From Prosopocoilus inquinatus (taxonomy: Eukaryota > Arthropoda > Insecta > Coleoptera > Lucanidae), in assembly GCA_036172665.1 (NCBI GenBank), contig CM069874.1, positions 48,156,707-48,220,706 of the forward strand: a DNA stretch of 64,000 nt, given 5' to 3'. The translations under genes and the position numbers were made by a program. Of this stretch, positions 35,671-45,954 are shown piece after piece. Below the pieces are notes generated by a model. That model was given only the letters and a program-made list of their open reading frames with translations, made no database searches and was not told where the DNA came from. The stretch's first letter is position 1, and every line of letters begins with the position of its first letter.

Positions 35671-36022
35671 TTTAAAAACACTACCTTCTACTATACTACA
35701 CGCGTGAAAAGAAATTGCAGTTATTGTACAATGTCGCACAAAGCCCATACACGATGCAATCGTTGCACAACGCCACTCGTTGCGCAATTAATTTCAACAA
35801 TTTTGAATTTCTGCAACTAGTTGCGCAGCACCCCAAACAACACCATACACTATACAATTGTTTGCACGACAGCCTCTGTTGCGCAATTTGTTCGCAAGTG
35901 TATGGGGCCTTTTAAAGTAAGCTGTGATTTCTTATGATGTTGGCGACACAATTCTAGAGAAAACAGTTGTTATTAACTGTCAGTACTGATCATAACATCA
36001 AATAAAAACACATCATTAAAGT

Positions 36023-36942
36023 TTAAAGTAGATGCTCAAAGTGCTCTCCTTCAGCTTGAATACATAAGCGTACTCTGCGTTTCATGTTTTCAAACCCGTT
36101 TGCTAAGTGTTCGGGGGTTATGTTAGCACACACGTCTGTAATGCCCGCACGAAGTTCTTCGATTGTGTGACGCGTAGTTCTAAAAACTTTGCTTTTCATG
36201 TGCGGAAAAATGAAGTAATCCATAATTGTGAGATCCGCAGACCTTGCAGGAAAATTCACAATCCGATTATCGAAAAACTGCTGCAGGAAAGTCATTGTTT
36301 GATGAGCTGTATGGGCAGTAGCATTGTCTTGCTGAAAAAACCCTTCTGTAAGTTCATCATCATGTAGTTGATTAATGAAAGGTTCTAATAACTCATTTCG
36401 GTATCTTTCAGCAGTTACTGAGTCGTTAAAAAATATTGGTCCGATCATACGCCTTCTTGACACTGCTAGCCAAACACCAATTTTTAATGTATGTAATGGA
36501 GTTTCCACAAATTCATGGAGATTTTCTGCTGACCATATTCTCATATTTTGTTTATTTAAATACCCTGAGAGATGAAACCAGGCCTCATCGGAAAAGAAAC
36601 ACTTGTCAAGAATGTCGTCGTTGTTTAAGTTATCAAGAAACCACTGACAATATTCTGTTCTTCTGTGTAAATCTACTGGTCTGAGTTCGTGGACTGTTTG
36701 AATCTTATATGGATAAAGCTTTAAGTCTTTTTTAAGAATATTGTGACATGTTTCCACTGATAGCTGAACTTCTTTTTAAGAACACAAGCATGGATATGTT
36801 TAACTAGCTGTTCATAAGTAATAGCAAAATTAGGAAACTTCTGTACACACTGATTAATTGAATAAACTAACTGTCTATTTTCTATTCTACCGGTTTGAAA
36901 ATAACTTTCAACAATAAATATTTTCTGCTGTGATTCTAACAT
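36023..36942 (-). pseudogene. IS630/Tc1-like DDE transposase, N-terminus disrupted
   Basis: The 244-codon C-terminal frame (36757-36023) has KKDLKLYPYKIQTVHEL, then FSDEAWFHLSGYLNKQNMRI (first Asp), GFFQQDNATAHTAHQ (second) and FPARSADLTIMDYFIFPHMK (third, 35 residues on), and ends LCIQAEGEHFEHLL. The N-terminal frame (36942-36721) begins MLESQQKIFIVESYFQTGRI, the helix-turn-helix opening of insect transposases of this kind. The two frames do not join: a stretch of tens of residues and the reading register are lost near 36770. A decayed relative is at 11058-11232. Confidence 0.85.
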
Positions 36943-37087
36943 TTTTTAATTAATTGAAAATACAAAGTGTCAATTTGACATTTGTTTAATTAAATAATTG
37001 AACAGCTATCAGTGCTGCAAATCTTAGGAGAAAGAAACAGTGAAATCATAGCTCACTTTAATGAGGAATTCAATTGAAGGCACGGTA

Positions 37088-38035
37088 TATTTTTGTATAC
37101 AATAATTTTATTTATACTCTGATTTTAATTTCATATTGTTCATATTGTTTAGTTTATATACCTCTATCCGTGTGATATTTTATTTCTACAATTGCTTTAT
37201 CCGTGTATGAGTTTGTGGTGTACTAGTTTCTTCTTGTGTTAATTCTGCCGCCTTGAAGACTTTCAATGTCAAATTTGGAACAAATTAATTCCGCACCAAG
37301 CAAACCTGAATTGGAAAACATGAAATCTGAATTTAAAAATTCTTGGTCCATTGTACGTATCGCAAACTTAATCTAGGAACACACTGTATATCATTTAAAA
37401 TATTTTTTGTTGTACTTTGTGTACGTGAGCTTCCAGATTTAATTTTAAGAAAAAATCGTTACGATTGAGTACCCTAGTATTTAGAAAATCAGTTATCAGT
37501 ACATGTATCTTTATTTTGATGCATTTTTCTGACTGTATTACATAAACAATTATTATCAGAACACAGCTCGAGGTAGTAACTTATATAAATACACTTTACG
37601 AAAGAACCAATCTATATTTAACGAACACAATAACACTAAAGTATTTCACATAATAACGCCGGGAACAAAAAAGCCGGTATCAAAATTTCAGTTTTTGCCT
37701 GAATTTTTAATTTGGCGTTACATTGCCGCGCACTGTAGGCACGAGGCACGAAACTAGTTCGCATCGAATTATTTCACATTTTTTGACATCAAAGATTCGG
37801 CAGGTGGATAAAGCTTTTAATTCGCGTGAAACTAAATACACAAAAAGCACGTCAAAGTCACTCGCCCACAACTCTCGTAAGTTATTAATTACGTAACGAA
37901 TTATTATTAATCCGGCGTTTTTCGAAAATTCGAAAAAAGCTCGTGGCACTTTTTAGACTGCTCACTTTCACGTCAAGGCAAGTACAAAATCAGTTTCTTG
38001 CGTTTATGCGTAAGTAAGTACATGTTGTAATTACT
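37088..38035. other. Intergenic DNA upstream of the second cuticle gene
   Basis: 37088-37220 may be LINE 3'UTR, displaced by the transposon insertion; I cannot prove it. 37225-37393 is the inverted copy of the repeat at 28034-28300, ending AACACACTGTATAT. 37400-38035 is AT-rich with a slightly GC-richer patch at 37720-37960. No gene seen. Confidence 0.45.
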
Positions 38036-38037
38036 GC

Positions 38038-38045
38038 TATATAAA
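38038..38045 (+). promoter_or_regulatory. TATA box of second cuticle protein gene
   Basis: TATATAAA, 68 bp before the ATG, identical to the box of the first cuticle gene. The 5'UTR around 38070-38105 is C/A-rich (CTACCAACTAATCAATCACC), as is common for insect cuticle genes. Confidence 0.75.
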
Positions 38046-38105
38046 GCTAACAGAAACTGAAACCGATACACTTCTCTTGTACCTACCAACTAATCAATCA
38101 CCAAA

Positions 38106-38750
38106 ATGATCTGCAAGGTATGTCTATAAAATGTTTTCAAATTATAATATTTACGAATAGTTTAAACGGCGAATGCTAATCGAATCGTTTTGGTTTACAG
38201 TGGAACTCTCGAGCTATGCTTCTGCTGATGAAGCCCCAAATAGGGCTGAAACAGCTATGCAGAGGCTACTCGAGGGATTCACTGCAATCAAAAACGATTT
38301 TCAGCAATTTTTTTTTTATAATATTTGCAAATTTGAAATAGGTTATTGCTGTTTGCGTATTTGTGTTCTTCGCTTATACGGAGGGCCACGGGGCAGAATC
38401 TTACGCAAACAATCACCTTCACGCATACGGTGGCCATGGACATGGAGATCATCAACACGTAAGTATCTAAATGTATGTATGTAGAGAGAAAAGCAAGTTA
38501 CATTTTTTGTGTTTAGGCTCATCCCAAGTACGATTTCAAATACGGAGTGTCTGACCCTCATACTGGGGACAAGAAAAGTCAACATGAAGAACGCGATGGT
38601 GATAAAGTTTCTGGATTCTATACTCTCCATGAACCCGATGGTACTATCAGAACCGTTCATTACACCGCGGACAAACACAACGGATTCAACGCGAAAGTCG
38701 AAAGAAGCGGACATGCTCAACATCCAGCTCATTACGGACACGGACATTAA
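38106..38750 (+). CDS. RR-2 cuticular protein, three exons, 120 aa
   Basis: Exons 38106-38117, 38342-38458 and 38517-38750; introns start GTATGT and GTAAGT, end AATAG and TTTAG, all phase 0. A secreted, chitin-binding cuticle protein. Signal peptide [17 protein letters not shown], split after codon 4. A short linker [20 protein letters not shown] shares [12 protein letters not shown] with the first cuticle gene, a sign of tandem duplication. The RR-2 consensus is intact: [58 protein letters not shown]. It ends [12 protein letters not shown]. Intron 1 (224 bp) holds a sense-strand hammerhead-motif repeat. AATAAA follows 51 bp after the stop. Confidence 0.95.
38185..38297 (+). ncRNA. Hammerhead ribozyme motif in cuticle-gene intron 1 (copy b)
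   Basis: Sense strand of the host intron. Stem I strand CTCGAGC, then CTGATGA (exact consensus), stem II AGCCCC-AAAT-AGGGCT, GAAA, stem III ACAGCTAT, then CAGAGG and stem I return CTCGAGG. Outer arms TCGTTTTGGTTTACAGTG and CACTGCAATCAAAAACGA pair. The core is the best of the set, but the NUH site is changed: other copies have TGTA or TGTC before CAGAGG, this has TATG. It is therefore probably unable to cleave, which would suit survival inside a required intron. Confidence 0.6.
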
Positions 38751-38800
38751 ATTTGACGTCTTTGCTTTTTTATACTTTCTTAAACTTTTATATTATAACA

Positions 38801-38806
38801 AATAAA
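38801..38806 (+). terminator. Poly(A) signal of second cuticle gene
   Basis: AATAAA, 51 bp after the stop codon, in an AT-rich 3'UTR. Confidence 0.65.
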
Positions 38807-40185
38807 TAATTATCAATATTACAAAAAAATATTTTTTCCACGACCCTTTATGAAAAGACTTTTCTTGTCACCGAATACTTCCAGCGAAAACTTGATTTCT
38901 GTCAATAATGAAGAAAAACAGTGTTGGGCAGTAATTGAGTGTAAAAAGTAATTGATTAAAAAAATACTCACTGATTGTGAGTACAATGTACTCGATTACA
39001 AATTTACTTACAGTGGTTAAGTACAAAAGTAATTGATTTCGAAAATACTCAAAAATTATGAGTACAATGTAATCGATTATGAATTTACTCACAGTGCTTA
39101 AGTATGAAAGTAATTAGGTACAAAGTACTTGAGTAGTAGAAGTAATTGAGTTTTTTTGTAATCTGAAATTATGAGTACAAACATAATGGAGTGCCAATAG
39201 AAATCCGTTATTCACGTCTAACAATATTCAGGCTTTTCCAAATCCTGTTAATTGTACGTTTACCACGTGGTGTAAGCTTTAAAGTGAACGGACTTAAATT
39301 TACTGTGGAAATTTTTATTTTAAAAAAATTTGTTGCGAATCGTATTTGATTGCAGTGAATCCCTCAAGTATCCTTAAGCTTTTGATTTTGATTTTATTTT
39401 TTTTGCCTAAGAGGTGTGTATAGGTGTCCCATTTTCGACGGTATTGTACAGGTTTCTTCATGAGTAATGGAAACAGAAAAGAACCCAGAACCTAATATTG
39501 AGTTTTAACTTTTAATGCTAATTTAAATGGTTAAATCAAAAATTCGCTGTGTCTTGTTGTTTTGTGGTGCGATTGAAAAATGTAAAATGTAACCAATGTT
39601 TTAAATGCAAAGATATAAAAAAATTATAGCTCTTTTTTTGATTTTTAACATAGATTATGGTTCCTTAATTAACAATTACATCACATGAAAACTTCATAAT
39701 AGCCAAACTAAGAATTCAATTTTTTATATAACGTGTGTCCCAAAAATCTTATAATCTAGACGCTCATGAGTTCATAAGAGATAATTCGAATTGTAATGTT
39801 TGACTATTTAAAAACTGAACGTCTAATATTCAAATTATGCAAAAAATTAAAAATCATGGGCTTTATTTGATCCACCATATCAATTATTGGTTAATATTCA
39901 ACTTATTTTTTTACTGGTCAGAGGCGTTTGGATTATAAGATTTGCGACAAATGTAAGTTTATATTGTTTGAAATTGTTTATGTAATTTATAACGAGTGTT
40001 CGATTGAAAAGTTCGATTTTTGATGAAAGAAAGTCTGAAAAATAAGCAAGTGCGCTAACAGGCTTGCCTAAATCAAACTTAAAAAATACGGTTTTTAAAA
40101 AAGATTACAATTTCCGAAATCTTTCTTTATTTAAAGCATTGTGTAAATCTTCATAATTTTAAACATTAGAAGAATTTGGTGCAAA

Positions 40186-40299
40186 TCGTTTTTGATTGCA
40201 GTGAAAACGACGAGCAGCCTCTGTACAGCTGTTTCAGCCCTGCTTGGGGCTTCTTCAGAAGAGACGTAGCTCGACATTCCCACTGCAAACAAAAACAAC
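40186..40299 (-). ncRNA. Hammerhead ribozyme motif, minus strand (copy c)
   Basis: Read on the minus strand: stem I TCGAGC, CTGAAGA (fits CUGANGA), stem II GCCCC-AAGC-AGGGC, GAAA, stem III ACAGCTGT, GTA before CAGAGG, then GCTCG. All core positions are intact, but the outer part of stem I has mismatches (TGTCGAGC against GCTCGTCG). About 45 bp beyond it is the ATAAAATAGCGACATC hairpin, the same arrangement as at 59033-59455. Confidence 0.65.
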
Positions 40300-40342
40300 T
40301 TGTCCAATTTATTCGCAATTGCGATGTAAGAGTGATGAATAG

Positions 40343-40403
40343 ATAAAATAGCGACATCTTACGATCGCTAATTAAATGCGATCGTAAGATGTCGCTATTT
40401 TAT
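40343..40403. repeat. Internally deleted foldback: 26-bp arms, 9-bp loop
   Basis: ATAAAATAGCGACATCTTAC+GATCGC and its exact inverse are separated by TAATTAAAT. The arms equal the outer end of the 301-bp foldback at 59155-59455, so this is that element with its middle removed. Confidence 0.8.
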
Positions 40404-40756
40404 ATATTTAAACATTAGCATTAACATGTAGATGTTCATTTGAGAACTAGTGGATGCAGTGTAAAGTTTTATCGTATTTTGCCTTGGGGACATAAAATTC
40501 AATAATATTTGAGAACCCGTAATATTTTCCTGTAGCTCAGAAAAAAATGGCACTTACAATATGCACAGTTGGGTTTTCCTGTGGGCTATTACGAATTTTT
40601 AAGTGATTTAATGAAGAAATCATAATCTAGTTAAAAGTTGAATTAAAAGTGTTCTTATCATATTTAGATATCGGAAATATCTATAGAATGCCATCGAAGA
40701 TGAGACACGCTGTATAGTACAATTCGGAGAAATTTGCAAACGCACAAACACGGATC

Positions 40757-41551
40757 TAAGGCACTCGATCTCTGTGTAAAGACACAGGTACCGCCATCGT
40801 ATGTTTTTGACATGCGACACTGGGTATTTGACCTTGAACAAATCAGTTGTCAAAAATGACAAACTTGATTGTAAATCAAGAAGAAAAATAACGCAAAATA
40901 GTTTCAATTTCCATTTTATTTATACAAAGTATAAATTTATAATAAAGCTAAGCAACTACGAGGCGATATGACATAATATGACATAACAGGAAAGTTCTGT
41001 CTAAAAAGTATTTATTTTGTCAGGTATTACCGACGGTTTTTTGGAATTCGCTAAATCTAATTATTTTTCAAGTCCCATTATCCAGAATCTAATAGCTTAC
41101 TCTTGGAACATGAAGGAAAATTACAATCAGTCAACAATTTTTAATTTCAAAGTTAACAGCTAAATTACTGAAACTTCTGTTTCTATGGTCAACTGTTTAG
41201 AGATTTATGCCTTGAAATAGTTTCGGAATTTAAGTAAATTTAATATTTTACCTGGAAAGCTTCTAATATATTGACGTAAGCTTTTCGATTACTTTTTCGG
41301 TTTATTTATATTCGCACCGTTAACGTCTAGATTTAGTGTAAACTTATTTCTTATTCATTGCAAACTTATTCTTGTCGTTAATAAAATAGAAATTAAAATG
41401 ATTTGCGTTACATTTGCTTTCTGATTTACATAGAATATTCAATTTGTTATTTTTGACAACCCGCTTGTTCAAGGTCAAATACCCACTGGCAGGTGTCAAA
41501 ACCGTATGATGGCAGTACCTGTATCCTTAGACGGAGAATGAGTGCCTTAAG
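40757..41551. repeat. Foldback of 795 bp nested in the hAT-type element
   Basis: TAAGGCACTC and ATCTCTGTGTAAAGACACAG, GTACCGCCATCGTATG, GGGTATTTGACCTTGAACAA pair with TTGTTCAAGGTCAAATACCC, CATACGG-TGATGGCAGTACC, and GAGTGCCTTA at the right. Arms about 100 bp with scattered mismatches. Interior AT-rich, no gene. Confidence 0.65.
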
Positions 41552-41933
41552 CGGACCAGCATTGTGCCGCTAAGTAATGTCAAAGTGACAGGAGACGAAA
41601 AATTGAAAAAGCATGCTATTACTTTTTACCTGTACTGATAATCATTTTATATGATTATTGATTACATGTACTCATTATTTATGATTACTGATTACATGTA
41701 TTTTACTCATTCTCACTTTGCATGATCACTGATTACATAGACTTTACTCATATTAAGAGTATGATTACATATTACTCGTAATCAGTACTCATACTCATGA
41801 AAACAATTTGCCCAACTCTGAAGAAAAAGCACATAACATTTTCACCTCCGTCTAGTTGCCTGCTGTCGCTGTACCGTATCATCGTGCGTATCGTAAATGA
41901 AAAGAAAACGTTAGTGTTTTAACTGATCCAAAT

Positions 41934-43234
41934 TAGTGCTGGCTGATTTTGGATAACCAGTTAACCGGTTTTGGATTATCCGAGGTTTTAAACAAAACCG
42001 AAAACCGGTTATCCGGATAATCGGTTATTCGAATATCCAATTATTTGGATAATCGGATATTCGAATATCCAATTATTTGGATAACTGGATATTCGAATAA
42101 TATCGGTTTTTGGATAATCGGATACTCGAATGACCGGTTATTCGAATGATGAAAAATATTCAAATAGCCCAACTACTTGATATTCAAATAACTGTATACA
42201 CAATAACGTATTTATTTTTTTCATCCTTTTAAAGATAATCTTAGGAATTTGAGGCAGCAAATTTAAAACTCAAATAAAATTGAAAATGAGTAAATATTAA
42301 AAGTATTAAAAAATAAAAAGGTAAATTATATCTGTTATGTTCACTACGTAAAAAAAATGTAAGTGGTCAGGTGGTACTTCTAATCCACATATTAGAAGTC
42401 GAAGGAGAAGAATTAAAGTAATTTTAGTTTTTGTGAGTAGCCTTTTCGACCGTACCCAACCGTCTTTCGGAGAATTCAATAAAAGTTTGTTATGGTACAG
42501 ATGTTGTTCGGCACCGTAATGAATTTTTACAGCACAAAATATTTGCATTACTTTTACAATTTGTTGAATATTGTTCATTAGATAGAACAAGAATAATTGA
42601 CATATATCTAGTATTTAACAAAAAAAAAAAAAGAAAACTATTATTAGTGAGTTTGTGTCACGTTTTAGATGTGTGATAAATTAGAAATGTAGTTAATACT
42701 TTAAAATGGATAAGAGAAGCACAAAATTGAAATGTTTGAAAACATCTTCATCTGAATAAAAACCAGGAACATTAGTGGCGCTTTTGCCTTGGAAATAACA
42801 AACTTTTAAACCACTAGTACGTCGTATTTCCTTCTGTACTATAAACTGTAACGTAATACGTAATTTATAATTCGTTTTATATTTCAAAAATATCTCGCCA
42901 TTGTAAAATTGGCGTTTAGAGTTAAAATTCAGTCGAGTCTGTTTTTTATTAATCAGATTTTCGGGTAATCCAAAAGCTGGTTTTTAGATTACAGATTTCG
43001 CGAATATCCGAATAGTCGGCTTTTGAATATATTTAAGTAGACAGTTTTTTAAATATCCAAATAGTCAGTTTTTGGATACTCGAATAGTCGGTTTTTCGAA
43101 TATCCGAATAATCGGTTTTTGGATATTCGAATAGTCGGTTTTAACCATTATTTGGATAACCGGTTTTATCCAAAACCGGTTTTTAAAGAAACCGATTATT
43201 CGGTTTCAATTTTTTCCGGTTTTTGCCAGCACTA
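41934..43234. mobile_element. hAT-type element with TTCGAATA/GGATAATC subterminal arrays
   Basis: Ends TAGTGCTGGC and GCCAGCACTA, with perfect 8-bp flanks ATCCAAAT at 41926-41933 and 43235-43242. Subterminal zones (about 41945-42190 and 42950-43215) are dense arrays of GGATAATCGG, TATTCGAATATCC, AATTATTTGGATAA and AACCGGTT words facing each other. The middle (42200-42940) is unique AT-rich DNA; minus frames of 94 and 64 codons there have no content I can recognise. Length 1301 bp, no transposase. Confidence 0.85.
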
Positions 43235-43374
43235 ATCCAAATCATATTCTTAAGCTCGCAAACATTACCTCGTTCCGTCTGGTAAATTTTCTCTCGCTGA
43301 AAAAATGTCACTTTCCGTAATTTCCGCTGACATTGCTGCCAACTTGCTGCCTTCTTGGTCCATGTAGGTAATAC

Positions 43375-43946
43375 AACTGAAATCATTTGAAATGCTGCTG
43401 TATGCAAAAGAAAGGCCGATTTGGACATTTGACATAAAAGTTTCAGTCTCCAAAACAAAGACCGATAGTGCAAAATAAAGGCCGCTGTGTGCAAATGAAA
43501 GGCCGCTAATGTCAGTTTGCAAAATGCCGTACGAGAAATTAATTAACGGAAACATAAACTAATTGCAACTGGGCAATAAGGGATAATTAAAAAATATTAG
43601 CCGAACTTTTAATGTAAAATACGTTACCGGCAAGAAAATTATCTGGAAACGTGAAGAATAGAAAAATTATGGAAAAATCATAAACCCAACATGCCGATGA
43701 AACAGAACCAATTTGCAATTGGGATGAATGCTGTACCGTTTTAACTAAAGATTCAAGATTGCGTCTGTTTTATATAAAATGTAAATTTCATTATATATAT
43801 ACCGGCATTTAATTTGCGCACTGCGGCCTTTATTTTGCAATGTCGGCCTTTGTCTTGGAGATTGAGACTGTCATGTCAAAATCGGCATTTGCTTTGCTCA
43901 CAGCGGCCTTTCTTTTGTACACAGCGGTCTTTCAAATGATTTCAGC
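43375..43946. repeat. Foldback of about 570 bp with AAAGGCCG repeats
   Basis: CTGAAATCATTTGAAA at the left and TTTCAAATGATTTCAG at the right. The arms (about 135-145 bp) carry repeated GCAAAAGAAAGGCCG, GCAAAATAAAGGCCG, GCAAATGAAAGGCCG words and their inverses. The interior is AT-rich with no gene. Antiparallel frames over it are by-products. Confidence 0.65.
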
Positions 43947-43952
43947 TGTAAT

Positions 43953-44108
43953 TGTGTTGAGAAAACAACAAATAACTTTCTCTAGATTTTTATTTTAAGT
44001 AATTATTGGCTTCAGGACGCTATATATATCCTTATCCGAAAGAATTTTAAGTCAATAATACACATAAAATAAAAATCTAGAAAGTTATTTGTTGTTTTCT
44101 CAACACAG
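43953..44108. repeat. 156-bp MITE with 43-bp arms
   Basis: TGTGTTGAGAAAACAACAAA, TAACTTTCT, AGATTTTTATTTTA and their inverse frame a short centre (CTATATATATCCTTATCCG). One base differs between arms. It abuts the preceding foldback. Confidence 0.8.
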
Positions 44109-44424
44109 TCAATTTGGACTGAACACCATTCTGTATTCATCGATTGAATTAGAGCCTACATTATATGCAAATTTCATATTTCTTTCTATTTTGCTTTCTC
44201 CGAACATATCAAACAATTTAAATTCAAATGAAGTAATTTAAAAAATTGGATATTTTAAATATCCTGAAAATTGTTGGTGAAGAAATGCATATTTGTGCAA
44301 TTTTTCAAATTTTTCTTAATTTATTTATTTTCTGGTCGAAACCTTGCAAGTGTGCATAAAATGTTTGCAGGCGAACAATTGAACAAATCGGTTAACCGGT
44401 CCTAACGATTTGTCTGGTAAATTT

Positions 44425-45801
44425 GTACAGGGTGGCCCAACGATGCGTATTTTTTCTGTGAGGCTTATGGGAAAAAAATTAAGAAAAAAATCTATAAAGA
44501 ATTTTATACTAGACAATACGCGACATATTGTAAAATTATTTTGAACTATACAGAGTGATCAGAAAAATGGTGGTTCGTAGAAACTTATTTTCTTAAATGG
44601 AACACCCTGTATATTTTTAGATATTTGGATGCGCCAGAGTGAGCTGATTACAACGGTATAAAGATATATTGATTTCATTGAATAACTTTCGTAAAATAAT
44701 TTGTTTTTCTTGAAGAATTTTTCAAAAATTCAGTCAGTTTGAATATGAATTTCTGATTACTGAGGTAACACAGACGAACGAAAATCTAACACGATATTTT
44801 TAGGGCTTTGGCCTTTATGAAAATGTGAACAAAATTAAGATATCTTTTTGCATTATACCGAGCGATCGATACTTACGAAACATTCGGTATCTCATTTTTT
44901 TTTAATAGAACGGCCTACTTTTTATTTTAGAAATGGATAGCACTTAAATGTAGCTTTCTGCTGATATAGGTTATATACCCTTACTTTTAATAATTTCAGC
45001 ACTAGAAATTTTCTTTTTATAAGTATTTCAATGGTCGGCGTTTTAAACTATACACCCAGTATTGCTACTTTTCTACCTAAATTCAATCATTCGAAGTCAT
45101 TTTTCGATCATTTGTTTCTACTTTCAAAGATTTCTAATTTGAATACTCCCGCGATAGGATTTATTTTACTAAAAATAATTAAAAGCAGACCACTGAAATA
45201 CTTGTAAAAGGAAAATGTTTAATGACGAAATTATTAAAAATAAAGATATATAACCTTATATCGGCAGAAAGCTACATTTAAATGCTATCCATTTCTGAAA
45301 TAAAAAGTAGGCCGTTCCATTAAAAAAAAAATAAGATACCGAATGTTTCGTAAGTATCGATCGCTCGGTATAATGCAAAAAGATATCTTAATTTTGTTCA
45401 CATTTTCATAAAGGCCAAAGTCCTAAAAATATCGTATTAGATTTTCGTTCGTCTGTCTTACCTCAGTAATCAGAAATTCGTATTCAAACTGATTGAATTT
45501 TTGCAAAATTCTTCAAGAACAAAATTTATTTTACGAAAGTAATTCAATGAAATCAATATATCTTTATACCGTTGTAATCTGCTCATTGCTCCGCATCCAA
45601 ATATCTAAAAATATACAGGGTGTTCCATTAAAAAAAATTAGTTTCCACGAACCACCATTTTTCTGATCACTCTGTATACTTCACAATAATTTTACAATAT
45701 GTCGCGTATTGTCTAGTATCAAATTCTTTATCGATTTTTTTCCTAATTTTTTTCCTATAGGCCTCACAGAAGAAATACGCATCGTTGGGCCACCCTGTAC
45801 A
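44425..45801. mobile_element. Large foldback element C (arms about 610 bp)
   Basis: GTACAGGGTGGCCCAACGAT at the left and its inverse at 45781-45801. Arms stay aligned through the internal border AAATGGAACACCCTGTATAT (44596; inverted at 45611), TTTGGATGCG, AAAGATATATTGATTTCATT, GAGCGATCGATACTTACGAA and GAACGGCCTACTTTTTATTT to about 45040/45195. The loop of about 150 bp is unique. No coding sequence. Same design as B and D. Confidence 0.8.
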
Positions 45802-45954
45802 TAGGCTCTTTCGAATTCCGAGGAATTTTAAGTTCCATATTTTGAGTTCGTGGCTAAAGTAATTTCGATTTGTTGTTTTGAAGAGTAGAAAAGGCAATCT
45901 TCTACTGGTATGACAGAATGAATTTTTTAATCATCAAAAACTTACAAGTTACGC
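45802..45954. other. Short AT-rich spacer between foldback C and the next element
   Basis: Nothing recognised. Confidence 0.4.

Larger units (their letters stand above)
33241..35911 (+). mobile_element. PIF/Harbinger transposon, 2671 bp, TTA duplication
   Basis: Flanked by TTA at 33238-33240 and 35912-35914, the TWA site typical of the superfamily. Ends are AGCCCCCCATACACCTGCGA and the inverse of TCGCAAGTGTATGGGGCCTT, with CAAATTGCGCAA following inward on both sides. Subterminal TTGCGCAAC/GTTGCGCAA words recur (33264-33290, 33340, 35765, 35880). It carries the two usual Harbinger genes, a DDE transposase and a MADF/Myb-like DNA-binding protein. Both are lightly damaged, so the copy is dead but fairly young. 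Confidence 0.9.
33214..37085 (-). mobile_element. IS630/Tc1-like transposon, left end split by a Harbinger insert
   Basis: TA flanks both ends (33212-33213, 37086-37087). The right terminal repeat reads inward CCGTGCCTTCAATTGAATTC, CTCATTAAAGTGAGC, TATGATTTCAC. The left copy has CCGTGCCTTCAATTGAATTC and CTCATTA, is then broken by the 33241-35911 element, and resumes at 35912 as TTAAAGTAAGCTGTGATTTC. Without the insert and its 3-bp duplication it is about 1198 bp, normal for this superfamily. Its transposase is at 36023-36942. Confidence 0.85.
38919..41820. mobile_element. hAT-type non-autonomous element, 8-bp duplication AAGAAAAA
   Basis: Ends CAGTGTTGGGC and GCCCAACTCTG, both flanked by AAGAAAAA (38911-38918 and 41821-41828), the 8-bp signature of hAT. 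Subterminal zones of 200-250 bp are filled with AGTAATTGATT, GAGTACAATGTA (left) and TGATTACATGTACTCAT (right) words. The 2.4-kb interior has no transposase; it holds a hammerhead repeat (40186-40299), a hairpin (40343-40403), a foldback (40757-41551) and an inverted pair near 39752-39950 (AAATCTTATAATCTAGACGC). Confidence 0.8.

Noticed and set aside
43183..43555. Two overlapping minus-strand frames of about 100 codons
   Set aside because: They lie over the AAAGGCCG foldback and the end of a hAT-type element and show no domain.
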